Shown in pieces: positions 23,013 to 31,311 of a DNA stretch of 35,773 bases. The first letter of the stretch is position 1, and each line of letters starts with the position of its first letter. The position numbers and the translations under genes were made by a program. Where the stretch lies: NCBI GenBank assembly GCA_016869375.1, contig VGEH01000033.1, positions 1 through 35,773 on the forward strand. Reading direction: 5' to 3'. The notes beneath the pieces were generated by a model. The model was not told the origin of the DNA, made no database searches, and worked only from the letters and a program-made list of their open reading frames with translations. Origin of the DNA: Alphaproteobacteria bacterium. GTDB lineage: Bacteria > Pseudomonadota > Alphaproteobacteria > SHVZ01.

Positions 23013-23507
23013 TCACGCCGCCAGCTTCTGCACCAGCCCCTTCGCCCTCGACAACGCCCCCGGCCGGAACTCGCGGCCGAGGAAGCGCGGGCGCGCGACC
23101 GGGCCGGGCAGATGGAGCCCGGTGGTCGTCTCCTGGCGGAAGCCGAAGCGGCGGTAGTAGTCGGGGTCGCCGACCAGGAAGACCGACGGCTCGCCGGCTT
23201 CTTCCACCCTCGTCAGCGCCGCCTTCATCAGCGTCGCGCCGATCCCCTCGCTCTGGCGGCTTCCGTCGACCGCGAGCGGCCCAAGCATCAATCCGCGCCG
23301 AGCGAGGCCGAGCCGCACAGGCCAGAGGCGCACGGTGCCCACAAGCTCGCCCCCCTCCAAGGCGACAAGGCTCAGATCCCGGTCGGGATCCTGGCCGTCG
23401 CGAAGGCGCTGGCAGGTCTTGTGCCAGCGGGCCGGACCGAAGGCCTGGTCGAGCAGCCGCTCGATCGCAGGCGCGTGCTCGGGCCGCTCTAGCTGAAGCG
23501 TGACCAT
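23013..23507 (-). CDS. GNAT N-acetyltransferase
   Basis: 164 residues from ATG 23507, which has a GGAGG ribosome site about 9 nt upstream. GNAT core: ELVGTVRLWPVRLG (strand 2-3), LMLGPLAVDGSRQSEGIGATLMK (about 73-95; contains the acetyl-CoA Q/RxxGxG/A loop as RQSEGIGA) and FLVGDPDYYRRFGFRQ. The last segment is characteristic of the YhbS-like group, whose members have been linked to small-molecule or protein N-acetylation. It follows the decarboxylase gene by 18 nt, so it is in the polyamine operon. Polyamine acetylation would be a natural guess but is not shown by the sequence. Confidence 0.82.
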   Translation of the reverse strand: MVTLQLERPEHAPAIERLLDQAFGPARWHKTCQRLRDGQDPDRDLSLVALEGGELVGTVRLWPVRLGLARRGLMLGPLAVDGSRQSEGIGATLMKAALTRVEEAGEPSVFLVGDPDYYRRFGFRQETTTGLHLPGPVARPRFLGREFRPGALSRAKGLVQKLAA

Positions 23508-23525
23508 CTCATGCGACCTCCGCCG

Positions 23526-24653
23526 TCAGACGCAGTGGGTCTTCAACGGCTCGAAGCCGTTGAAGGCGACCGCGGCGTAGGTCGTGGTGTAGGCGCCGGC
23601 CGCACGGATCTCGAGCTTGTCGCCGATCCGGAGATCGGACGGCAGGCGGTAGTCCGCCTTCTCGTAGAGGATGTCGGCGGAGTCGCAGGTCGGGCCCGCG
23701 AGGATCACCGGCATCGGCGCACCCTTCCGTTCGGACACGATCGGGTACTGGATCGCTTCGTCCATCGTCTCGGCGAGGCCACCGAACTTGCCGATGTCGA
23801 GATAAACCCAGCTCTTCTTGTCCGCTTCCGACTTCTTCGAGATCAGCACGACCTCGGTCTGGATCAAGCCGGCATTGCCGACCATTTGGCGGCCGGGCTC
23901 GACGATGACGTCGGGGATGCGGTTGCCGAAATGCCGGTGCAGCGACTCGTCGATGGCGTCGCCATAGGCAGCCATGGTCGGAATCGACTTGCGATAGCGC
24001 GTCGGAAAGCCGCCGCCGATGTTTAGCATGGTCAGCTGCACGTCGTGCTGCTCGAGCTCGCGGAAGAGCCATGCCGCCTCGGCGACGGCCGCGTCCCACT
24101 GGCCGGGATCGCGCTGTTGCGATCCCACATGGAACGAGACGCCGTAGGGAACGACGTTGCGCTTCGCAGCTTCGAGCAACAGCTCCTTCGCCATCTTCAC
24201 GTCGCAGCCGAACTTGCGCGACAGCGGCCAGTCGGCATGCACGCCCGAAGTCAGGATGCGGCAGAAGACGCGGCTGCCCGGCGCCGCTTCGGCGATCTTC
24301 GCAAGCTCTGCGGCCGAGTCGAAGGCGTAGAGGCGAACACCCCTCGCATAGGCCTTGGCGATGTCCGAGGCCTTCTTGATCGTGTTGCCGAAGGACAGCC
24401 GATCGGCGGCGACGCCGGTGGCCAGCGCCATGTCGATCTCGTTGACGCTGGCGACGTCGAAGCAGGAGCCGAGCCCGGCCAGCAGATTCAGGATCTCCGG
24501 CGCCGGATTGGCCTTCACGGCGTAGTAGATCCCGGCCCGCGGCACGGCCGTGCGCAGCTTCCGGTAGTTGTCGGCGACGAGGTCGAGGTCCATGACCAGG
24601 CAGGGCGTCTCAGGCTGCTGCTCGGCCAGGAACTTCTGAATCTTCTTCGTCAT
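23526..24653 (-). CDS. Ornithine (or lysine/ornithine) decarboxylase, PLP fold type III
   Basis: 375 residues from ATG 24653, with AGGAGGGAG about 9 nt upstream. Eukaryotic-type (alanine-racemase fold) decarboxylase: Schiff-base Lys47 in YAVKANP, His of SFHVGSQ (PLP stacking), phosphate loop IGGGFP, EPGR, and the dimer-interface Cys323-Asp324 in GPTCDSADILYE. Length is normal for alphaproteobacterial enzymes. It converts ornithine to putrescine, the substrate of the homospermidine synthase encoded 24 nt upstream. Arginine decarboxylases of this fold are much longer. Dual lysine activity cannot be excluded. Confidence 0.92.
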   Translation of the reverse strand: MTKKIQKFLAEQQPETPCLVMDLDLVADNYRKLRTAVPRAGIYYAVKANPAPEILNLLAGLGSCFDVASVNEIDMALATGVAADRLSFGNTIKKASDIAKAYARGVRLYAFDSAAELAKIAEAAPGSRVFCRILTSGVHADWPLSRKFGCDVKMAKELLLEAAKRNVVPYGVSFHVGSQQRDPGQWDAAVAEAAWLFRELEQHDVQLTMLNIGGGFPTRYRKSIPTMAAYGDAIDESLHRHFGNRIPDVIVEPGRQMVGNAGLIQTEVVLISKKSEADKKSWVYLDIGKFGGLAETMDEAIQYPIVSERKGAPMPVILAGPTCDSADILYEKADYRLPSDLRIGDKLEIRAAGAYTTTYAAVAFNGFEPLKTHCV

Positions 24654-24677
24654 TGTCGTTGCTCCCTCCTGGCGCCG

Positions 24678-26090
24678 TCAGGCCACGCGGAAATTCTTGA
24701 ACTGCCACGGGTCGGAAGCGTCGACCGCTTCCGGGAACAGGGCACCCCGGCCCTCGAGCGGGGTCCAGTCGGAGTAGGCGCCGACCACCTCGCCGAGATA
24801 GGGCCGCGCGATCTCGAGGATTCGCGCGTGGTCGAGGCTGTCGGCCTCGACGATGCCGGCATTCGGGTTCTCGATCGCCCAGACGAGTCCGGCGAGCACG
24901 GCCGCGGTCACCTGCAGGCTGGTCGCGTTGTTGTGCGGCACCAGCTGGCGTGCCTCGTCGATCGAGAGCTTCGAGCCGAACCAGTAGGCGCCCTTGGCAT
25001 GGCCCATCAGCAGCACGCCGAGCTCGTCCACGCCCTTGGCGATCTCGGCCATCATCAGCCGCTTGCTCGCCTGCAGCGCCCAGTTCTTGCCGGCGAGCTC
25101 GTGCAGCGACAGCACCGCGTCGTCGCACGGGTGGTAGGCGTAGTGGACCGTCGGCCGATAACGCACCGTGCCGCCCTCGGAGAGCGAGTAGTAGTCGGCG
25201 ATCGAGATCGACTCGTTGTGTGTGACCAGGAAGCCGTGGAAGGGGCCTTCCATCGGTGTCCAGCTGCGCACGCGGGTCGAGGCGCCCGGCCGCATCAGGT
25301 AGACCGCGGCGTCGCAGCCGAAGCCGTGACGCTTGGCGTCGTCGGGGAAGTGACGCTCATGCGTGCCCCAGCCGAGCTCGGCCGGCTGCGAGCCCTCGCC
25401 GACGAAGCCGTCGACCGACCAGGTGTTGACGAATTCGCCCGGACGCTTCGGGGCGTCGGCGACCTGGGTGTCGCGCTCGGCGATGTGCATCACCTTGATG
25501 CCGAGATCGCGGGCGAGCAGCGCCCAGCCGATGCGGTCGCGCGGCGTGCGCACGGCATGCCCGGTGTCGCGCGCGATGGTGAGCAGCGCCTCCTTGACGA
25601 AGTGCGAGACCAGGCCCGGGTTGGCGCCATGGGTCAGCACGGCGGTCGGGCCGCCGGCGAACTTCGGGGCCAGCGCCAGCGCGCTCTCGCGGAGCGCATA
25701 GTTGGAGCGCTGCGAGGGCGTGAGCGAAGGATCTGTGTAGCCGCCGGCCCAAGGCTCGATGCAGGTGTCGAGGTAGAGCGCGCCCAGGCCATGGGCGAGC
25801 TCGATCAGCGCGACCGACGAGACGTCGACCGAGAGGTTGAGCAGGAAGTCGCCCTTGGCCAGCAGGCTGCCCAGCACCGAGCGGTAGTTCTCGCGCGTGA
25901 CCGGCTCGATGATGAAGCGCACGCCGAACTCGGCCGCGACCTCGCGGCCGCGCTCCTCGGCGGTGAGGACGACGATGCTCTCGCGCGGCATGTCGACGTG
26001 GCGGAGGATCAGCGGCAGGACGCCCTGGCCGATCGAGCCAAAGCCGAGGATGACGAGGCGGCCCTTGAAGGCCAAGTGCTTCCGATGCAT
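24678..26090 (-). CDS. hss: Homospermidine synthase
   Basis: 470 residues from ATG 26090, preceded by GAGAGGGG. The N-terminal Rossmann segment VILGFGSIGQGVLPLILRHV binds NAD. LDTCIEPWAGGY, LTHGANPGLVSHFVKEAL and HNNATSLQVTAAVL are characteristic of bacterial homospermidine synthase (Blastochloris, Bradyrhizobium; about 477 residues). The enzyme joins two putrescine molecules, releasing ammonia, through an NAD-dependent imine. sym-Homospermidine is the main triamine of many Alphaproteobacteria. It is the first gene of the three-gene operon with the decarboxylase and GNAT. The complete length and motifs leave little doubt. Confidence 0.95.
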   Translation of the reverse strand: MHRKHLAFKGRLVILGFGSIGQGVLPLILRHVDMPRESIVVLTAEERGREVAAEFGVRFIIEPVTRENYRSVLGSLLAKGDFLLNLSVDVSSVALIELAHGLGALYLDTCIEPWAGGYTDPSLTPSQRSNYALRESALALAPKFAGGPTAVLTHGANPGLVSHFVKEALLTIARDTGHAVRTPRDRIGWALLARDLGIKVMHIAERDTQVADAPKRPGEFVNTWSVDGFVGEGSQPAELGWGTHERHFPDDAKRHGFGCDAAVYLMRPGASTRVRSWTPMEGPFHGFLVTHNESISIADYYSLSEGGTVRYRPTVHYAYHPCDDAVLSLHELAGKNWALQASKRLMMAEIAKGVDELGVLLMGHAKGAYWFGSKLSIDEARQLVPHNNATSLQVTAAVLAGLVWAIENPNAGIVEADSLDHARILEIARPYLGEVVGAYSDWTPLEGRGALFPEAVDASDPWQFKNFRVA

Positions 26091-26469
26091 GTGCGACCCC
26101 TCTCGCGCCCGGAGGACCGGACGGATGACGACAGCGCCGGCGGCGGGTTTCGGCCCGTCCGCTGGCGGCGCGGTTATCGATGGAAACGAGCGAACGATAC
26201 CCGGTCCGGCCAGAGGCCGACCGGAGCTGCGTTACCGCTCGATGCGCGGAGGAGGCGCGAGCACTGGCCCGAACATCGTATCCACTTCCCTTAAGGACAC
26301 CGGCCCACTGTCGACCGGCTCGACCGAAAAGGACGCGTACACGTCGTTGCTTGACCCGGATGGGAGGCCTTGGGCACGTGCGATTGGCGTCGGCCCGCTA
26401 CATGGGGTCAAACGTCCCGCTTTGCAAGAGAATTCATCGACATAATTCCTGCACGAATGTGCCGCTGTT
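26091..26469. other. 379-bp intergenic region upstream of hss
   Basis: This is the largest gene-free stretch. It must carry the hss promoter and the 3' end of the second TPR-glycosyltransferase operon. On the minus strand TTGACC lies about 310 nt before hss, but no matching -10 is convincing. I found no hairpin terminator, tRNA, tandem repeat or riboswitch-like conserved core. Open frames crossing it have no family features. Confidence 0.5.
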
Positions 26470-28584
26470 CTATCGGCGGGGCCTGGGCAGGTGTGGCGCG
26501 GTTTCCGGCACCTCGGCGTCGAGGCAGCGGATAAGCGCCGCACGCACGCGCTGGACGAGTTCTCCCCATGTATCGGATAGCCCGCGCGTGAAGTGGGCGA
26601 TGTTCGGTATGAACGGGTTGCAGTCGAAGTCGGGCGTCATCCAGTTGCGGCCGAAATAGCAGCACCAGACAGGCACGCCGAGAGCGCCGGCCATGGTGAA
26701 ACTGGACGTGCCGACCGATATGACGAGATCGCATGCCTGTATCAGCGCGGCGACGTCGTCGAGATCGTTCTTGAGATCGATCGGAGCGAAGTAGGTGTCG
26801 GGAAGACCAGACTCGAGCCGCTCGCGCTCGCCGTCGACCAGATCGTACTGGAGGCTCACGACGGTGACTGGCAGGTCCCTCAGCATGGCGACCATATCCT
26901 CGGCCGTCAGGTAGTAAAAATTCCGGTTCGGCGACAGCAAGCCGCTTCGCCATGCCACCGCGATCCGAAGACGGCTGCTCTGCTGCTCGAGAGCCCCGTT
27001 CCAGTCGGCGATACGGCTCGTATCAGCGCGAAGATAAGGCCTGACCGGCCATGGACGGCCGTCTTTCATTGCCGCGACCGCTTCGACGCTCTCTCGCGTA
27101 TAGACGAGTGGCAGGCTTCCCACCGGTATCTGGAGGTCGACGCGCGCGCCACCCACGGTTTCTTCCGCCGTCGGTCGCGACCCGAAGACCTCGATCTCGG
27201 GAAATGACCGTTGATAAAGCGTTACCAGCCGCTCATCACACTCGAAGAGAATGCGCCCGGTGCCCCGCGGGACCAGGGGCAGCCAGCGCGTGTAGTAGAA
27301 CTGGTCGGCAAGGCCGCGCTCGGGCCAGATCAGGAGTGTGCGGCCGTCCAATGGCTCGCCTTCCCAGCGTGGCCGCAGGATGCGCGATCGCATGCTTGGC
27401 GGATCGCCCTGGTCGAATAGGCGATTCTCCTCGTAGCGAAGACCAGGATCGACCTTTCCTTGCACCATGAGGGTGTTGCCGAGGCTCCAAAGGACGCGTG
27501 GCGTCGGCGGCCTGACGGCAATGGCGCGACGGGCGGTGCGCTCTGCCTGGGCTGGGCGCCGATCCAGGAGAAGAAGCTGAGTCAGGTTTACGAGAGGGGC
27601 GAGATACTGGGGATCGATCGTCAGGGCGCGGCGCAGCGCCCGCCGCGCATAAACGAATTGCTGAGAGACACGAAGCGCCATCGCCTCAACCCCGTGAGCC
27701 TCCGGCGCCATCGGCGCCATCGTGACGAATCGTCGAGCCAGCGCGAGCGCGCGGCCCGGATCGATATCAAGCTGTGCCTCGCCGAGCATGCCGTAGGCAG
27801 GGCCGTGGGCGGGCGCTAGAGCGGCAAGCGACTTCATCGCAAGCGATGACAGTTCCGCGTCGCGGCTCCGCGCCCAGAGACCCTGCGCATGCACGAGCCA
27901 TGTTGCTATGTCGGTGTGCTCGGGCCAGCGCCGGGCCATTGCAAGCAGCGTAGCCGCTGGCTCGGCGGTGCGACCGACGGACACCATCATCTCAACCAGC
28001 TTAAGCAGGACGTCGATCGGTGCGTCGAGCTGTGCCAAGCGGCGACGGCAGCGCGCGAGCGCCGTGTCGGCTCTGCTGGTACGATGATGAAAGCCGACCA
28101 TGACGCGTAGCAGGTCGACGTTGTCGGCGGCGAGTGCAAGCGCGCGCCCATAAGCGTGCTCCGCCTCGTCTAGCCTGGCGCCGCGTTCTTCGGCTTCGGC
28201 GATCAGCGCCAGGGGCATCCAGTCGCCAGGGTTCTCGGCGGCGACTCGCCGTAGGAGGATGAGACCCTCTTCGAAGACATCGGAGCGGACGAGAGCGAAC
28301 GCGAGCTGGTAACGGCTGGCTGAGTGCGGGGCGAGCCTCATTCGCCGCTCCGCCCAGGTCACGAGGGCGGGCCAGTCTCGCGAGTTAGCCAGAAACTCGC
28401 ACCAGGCGGCAAATGTCGCGTCCGACCGGGGATCGACTGTGAAGGCTTGTCGTAGCGCCTGTTGCGCGCCGGGCGCATCTCCGTCGTTCATCCGCAACCA
28501 AGCGAGGCGAAGCAGATCTTCGCTGTCCGTTGATCGAGCCGGCTGCTGCGGAGAGTCAGCGGTGCCTCTCGCGCCGGCAGTCAT
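26470..28584 (-). CDS. TPR-glycosyltransferase, FlmG-like (2)
   Basis: 704 residues from ATG 28584, which overlaps the upstream stop as TGATG. It has a longer TPR region than its paralogue (about 1-370: ALRQAFTVDPRSDATFAAWC, ALAADNVDLLRVMVGFHHRT, ALRRALTIDPQYLAPLVNLT). The same C-terminal transferase domain follows (about 385-704), with RPRWEGEPLDGRTLLIWPER, APIDLKNDLDDVAALIQACD and the SSFTMAGALGVPVWC segment. The shared domain order and motifs show it is a paralogue of the protein at 21236-22840, with extra TPR units that may choose a different flagellin or other target. It sits in an operon with patatin, CBS and an unknown protein. Transferase activity is inferred from family. Confidence 0.8.
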   Translation of the reverse strand: MTAGARGTADSPQQPARSTDSEDLLRLAWLRMNDGDAPGAQQALRQAFTVDPRSDATFAAWCEFLANSRDWPALVTWAERRMRLAPHSASRYQLAFALVRSDVFEEGLILLRRVAAENPGDWMPLALIAEAEERGARLDEAEHAYGRALALAADNVDLLRVMVGFHHRTSRADTALARCRRRLAQLDAPIDVLLKLVEMMVSVGRTAEPAATLLAMARRWPEHTDIATWLVHAQGLWARSRDAELSSLAMKSLAALAPAHGPAYGMLGEAQLDIDPGRALALARRFVTMAPMAPEAHGVEAMALRVSQQFVYARRALRRALTIDPQYLAPLVNLTQLLLLDRRPAQAERTARRAIAVRPPTPRVLWSLGNTLMVQGKVDPGLRYEENRLFDQGDPPSMRSRILRPRWEGEPLDGRTLLIWPERGLADQFYYTRWLPLVPRGTGRILFECDERLVTLYQRSFPEIEVFGSRPTAEETVGGARVDLQIPVGSLPLVYTRESVEAVAAMKDGRPWPVRPYLRADTSRIADWNGALEQQSSRLRIAVAWRSGLLSPNRNFYYLTAEDMVAMLRDLPVTVVSLQYDLVDGERERLESGLPDTYFAPIDLKNDLDDVAALIQACDLVISVGTSSFTMAGALGVPVWCCYFGRNWMTPDFDCNPFIPNIAHFTRGLSDTWGELVQRVRAALIRCLDAEVPETAPHLPRPRR

Positions 28585-29714
28585 CAACCTTCCCGCATCG
28601 CGAAGATGTCGTCCAGAACCTCGAACATCTCGAGCAGGTTGGCGCCCTTCATCTGGCGGTTCTTGTGGCGCGAGGACATCTCGTTCCAGACCAGGATGGC
28701 GTGGCTCACCTCGTTTAGGCAGGCGCCCAGATTGTTGAAGTTCTGGCTCGACCGGCCGAGGAAGCTTCCGAACTTCTGCGCTCCCTTGCGGCGCACGAAG
28801 AGCTCGTCGTAGCTGTCCTGGTAGTCCGACAGGATCATCGCGATGTCGGCGAGGTTGCGCTTGACCTTGCCGCGGATCGACTCGCGGAGCTTGTCGATCG
28901 TCGCGCGGTCGGTGCGGTGGATCGTGTCGATGGGCTGCGAGCCGTCCTTGATCCAGAGGCCGAACTGCTGGACCTTCGGCGTCAGCTCGCCGTACTCGAT
29001 CTCGTAGAAGGTGATCCCCTTCCACGCCTGCATGATCTCCGCCGTCTTGCCGATCGGCAGGTTCATCGCGGCAAAGAAGGGAGCGAACTCCTCGAGGCTC
29101 GTCGAGTCCCAGAGCTTGTCGAGCAGCACCTGCACCTTGGCCTCGACGTCGGCCTGGCCCTGGGCCGCCATCAGCACCATCGGGCGGATCTTGGCGCGGA
29201 TGCGTCGCGAGATGCGGTCCCATTCGGACGGCGAGATCGCGAAGTAGCTGGGATCCACCTCGCTCGCATACGCCATCAGCCGGTCCTTGAGCAGGAACGG
29301 GTCGAGCGAGGGCAGCTTCGCCATCGCGTCCAGGATGCCCATGTCGCGCTTGAACACCTCTTCGCCGAGGCCGCGATGGAGCCCGGCCAGGTCCGAGAGC
29401 GCCTGCTCGCGATCGGGGTGATCGAACTGGACCGCGGCACCGCCCTTGGTGATGTCCTCGTCGTCGAAGGAGAGGTGGACCTTGGTCTTGATCGCGCGGG
29501 TCTGCACGCGGCCGGGCGGCGGCTTGTCGCGCGCCTGGGCGGGATCCACCACCTTGATGATGACCGCCTTGTTGAGGCCGATGCAGCTGAACAGGCGCTT
29601 CGGCGTCGTGCCGTCCTTCAGCGCCGCCTTGTCGAGCGCCTGGGTCACCTTGTGGCAGTTATAGACCTTGGCCGATCCCGACTGGATCGTGAAGCGGAAG
29701 TACTTCTCGCGCAT
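28584..29714 (-). CDS. Conserved-looking protein of unknown function
   Basis: 376 residues from ATG 29714. No family recognised. Residues 1-120 look like a mixed beta domain (REKYFRFTIQSGSAKVYNCH, LFSCIGLNKAVIIKVVDPAQ). From about 120 it is mostly helical and charged (REQALSDLAGLHRGLGEEVF, DRISRRIRAKIRPMVLMAAQ, LRESIRGKVKRNLADIAMIL). There is no signal peptide or membrane segment, so it is probably cytoplasmic. It lies 9 nt after the CBS gene and overlaps the TPR-glycosyltransferase, so all four genes of the operon are tightly coupled. A partner or regulator role for one of them is possible but unproven. Confidence 0.7.
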   Translation of the reverse strand: MREKYFRFTIQSGSAKVYNCHKVTQALDKAALKDGTTPKRLFSCIGLNKAVIIKVVDPAQARDKPPPGRVQTRAIKTKVHLSFDDEDITKGGAAVQFDHPDREQALSDLAGLHRGLGEEVFKRDMGILDAMAKLPSLDPFLLKDRLMAYASEVDPSYFAISPSEWDRISRRIRAKIRPMVLMAAQGQADVEAKVQVLLDKLWDSTSLEEFAPFFAAMNLPIGKTAEIMQAWKGITFYEIEYGELTPKVQQFGLWIKDGSQPIDTIHRTDRATIDKLRESIRGKVKRNLADIAMILSDYQDSYDELFVRRKGAQKFGSFLGRSSQNFNNLGACLNEVSHAILVWNEMSSRHKNRQMKGANLLEMFEVLDDIFAMREG

Positions 29715-29723
29715 GGCAGGAGG

Positions 29724-30167
29724 TTAGCTTTGGATCAGCATCTCCGCCAGCAACAGGATGTCCTCCTCCATCTGCTGTTTGACGCTGCGGTAGAGATCGC
29801 GGATCGAAATGATGCCGTAAAGTTTGCCGTCCTCGATCACCGGCAGGTGGCGGTAGCCGCGCTCGGCCATCAGGTCGAGAGCGGTCTGCACCGACTCGGT
29901 CGGCTGGATCGTGTCCGGGTTGGCCGTCATCACCTTGCCGACCTCGGTTTTCACGGGGTCGATCCCCTTGGCGAGCACGCGGGTGAGCGCGTCGCGCTCG
30001 GTGAAGATGCCGGCGAGCCTTCCCTTCTCGAGCACGAGGATGGCGCCGATGTGCCGTTTGGTCATCAGCGCCGAGACCTCGGCGACCGAGATGTCGGGCG
30101 TCACCGTCGCCAGGTCCTGCGGCGACTTGATCACGTCGGGAACGATCTTGCGGTCGGTCGGCAGCAT
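29724..30167 (-). CDS. Tandem CBS-domain protein
   Basis: 147 residues from ATG 30167 (TGATG overlap with patatin). It consists of one Bateman module. CBS1 is at about 14-70 (TVTPDISVAEVSALMTKRHI, GAILVLEKGRLAGIFTERDA). CBS2 is at about 78-135 (MTANPDTIQPTESVQTALDL, HLPVIEDGKLYGIISIRDLY). The pairs bind adenine nucleotides and usually report energy state to a partner. No enzymatic domain is attached. Its neighbours, patatin and the unknown protein, are the likely partners. Confidence 0.92.
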   Translation of the reverse strand: MLPTDRKIVPDVIKSPQDLATVTPDISVAEVSALMTKRHIGAILVLEKGRLAGIFTERDALTRVLAKGIDPVKTEVGKVMTANPDTIQPTESVQTALDLMAERGYRHLPVIEDGKLYGIISIRDLYRSVKQQMEEDILLLAEMLIQS

Positions 30168-31252
30168 CAGAAGAACAGCTTCTGCAGGTCGATCGAGGAT
30201 TCGGTGCCGAGCTTGTCGTAGTTCTCCTTGAGCCAGCTTTCCGCGGTGCGCGAGCCCAGTTCGAAGAGGATGTCGATGAAGTCCCGGTGCACGTTGAACT
30301 TGGAGGAGGCGCCGTAGGCCGACATCTCCTTCTCCGCCTGCACCATGTGGAAGAAGATGCGGCGCAGATGCGAGCGCCCGGTCAGCCGGTGCTGCTCCAG
30401 CATCTGGGTGACGAAGGCGATGGTGCGCATCTCGCGCATCATCGTCGCGTTGAAGCTGATCGAGTTCATGCGGTCGACGATGCCGCGCGCCGTCTGCGGC
30501 ACCTCGTCGATGCGGATCGGGTTGATCTCGACCAGCATGATGTCGTTCGCCTTACACTGATAAAGAAGCGGGAACATGGCCGGATTGCCCATGAAGCCGC
30601 CGTCCCAGTAGTGTTCGCCCTCGATCTCGACCGCCTGGAAAAGATGCGGCAGGCAGGCCGAGGCCAGCAGCACCTCGGCGGTGATCTCCTGGATCGGGAA
30701 GACCCGGATTTTTCCGGTGCGCACATTGGTGGTCGAGATGAACAGCCAGACATGCTTGACCTTGCGGAGCTTGTCGAAGTCGACGAGGTCGCTGATCAGG
30801 TCGCGCACCGGGTGATAGCCGGTGGGATTCAGCTGATAGGGCGAGAGCATCCGCGTGATGAAGTCGAAGGCCTGGTAGGCCGGCGAGTAGTCGAGGTTGT
30901 GGTTGCCGGCCCAGCGATCGAAGATCGAGGGCTGGAAGGGCGAATACTTGCTGAACTCGCTGGTACGCTCCCAGAAATCGCGCAGGATCTTGCGCGCGCC
31001 TTCACGTCCCGCATCCATCATGCCGAAGGCGAGGAGGGCGCCGTTCATCGCGCCCGCCGAGGTGCCGCTGATGCCTTCGATGAAGATGCGCTTGTCGGCG
31101 AGCAGCCGGTCGAGCACGCCCCAGGTGAAGGCGCCATGCGCGCCGCCGCCCTGTAACGCCAGGTTGATGACGCGATAGTCGGACGGCGGCGGGGTGTCCG
31201 CGTTCCAGGGCTGCGCGCCCGACACCGCCGGCTTTGTCTTGGCTTTGGTCAT
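30167..31252 (-). CDS. Patatin-like phospholipase
   Basis: 361 residues from ATG 31252. Catalytic dyad: nucleophile Ser65 in GTSAG (63-67) and Asp217 in YWDGGFMGNP. The oxyanion loop GGGAHG is at 35-40. No signal peptide or transmembrane anchor is seen, so it acts on lipids or acyl esters from the cytoplasm. The 361-residue length and C-terminal helical extension (HLRRIFFHMVQAEKEMSAYG) resemble alphaproteobacterial patatins tied to membrane or storage-granule lipid turnover; the substrate is not known. First gene of a four-gene operon. Confidence 0.92.
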   Translation of the reverse strand: MTKAKTKPAVSGAQPWNADTPPPSDYRVINLALQGGGAHGAFTWGVLDRLLADKRIFIEGISGTSAGAMNGALLAFGMMDAGREGARKILRDFWERTSEFSKYSPFQPSIFDRWAGNHNLDYSPAYQAFDFITRMLSPYQLNPTGYHPVRDLISDLVDFDKLRKVKHVWLFISTTNVRTGKIRVFPIQEITAEVLLASACLPHLFQAVEIEGEHYWDGGFMGNPAMFPLLYQCKANDIMLVEINPIRIDEVPQTARGIVDRMNSISFNATMMREMRTIAFVTQMLEQHRLTGRSHLRRIFFHMVQAEKEMSAYGASSKFNVHRDFIDILFELGSRTAESWLKENYDKLGTESSIDLQKLFF

Positions 31253-31277
31253 TCCGCCCCGACTCTCACCCGGGGCA

Positions 31278-31306
31278 AGTTATCCCACGGTAAATAAAAT
31301 GCGCAA
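31278..31306 (-). promoter_or_regulatory. Possible promoter for the patatin operon
   Basis: The gap 31253-31311 is notably A/T-rich for this genome. On the minus strand TTGCGC (31306-31301) and ATAACT (31283-31278) are separated by 17 nt, an acceptable -35/-10 pair 26 nt before ATG 31252. Neither hexamer is a strong match. Confidence 0.35.
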
Positions 31307-31311
31307 TAAAA

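Noticed and set aside
26091..26469. Small gene in the hss upstream region
   Set aside because: Open frames cross it on both strands but have no ribosome site, family motif or plausible composition.
28585..29223. Upstream extension of the second TPR-glycosyltransferase through the unknown gene
   Set aside because: The frame stays open but its translation there is Arg/Asp/Gly-rich shadow sequence; the ATG at 28584 with TGATG overlap is the natural start.
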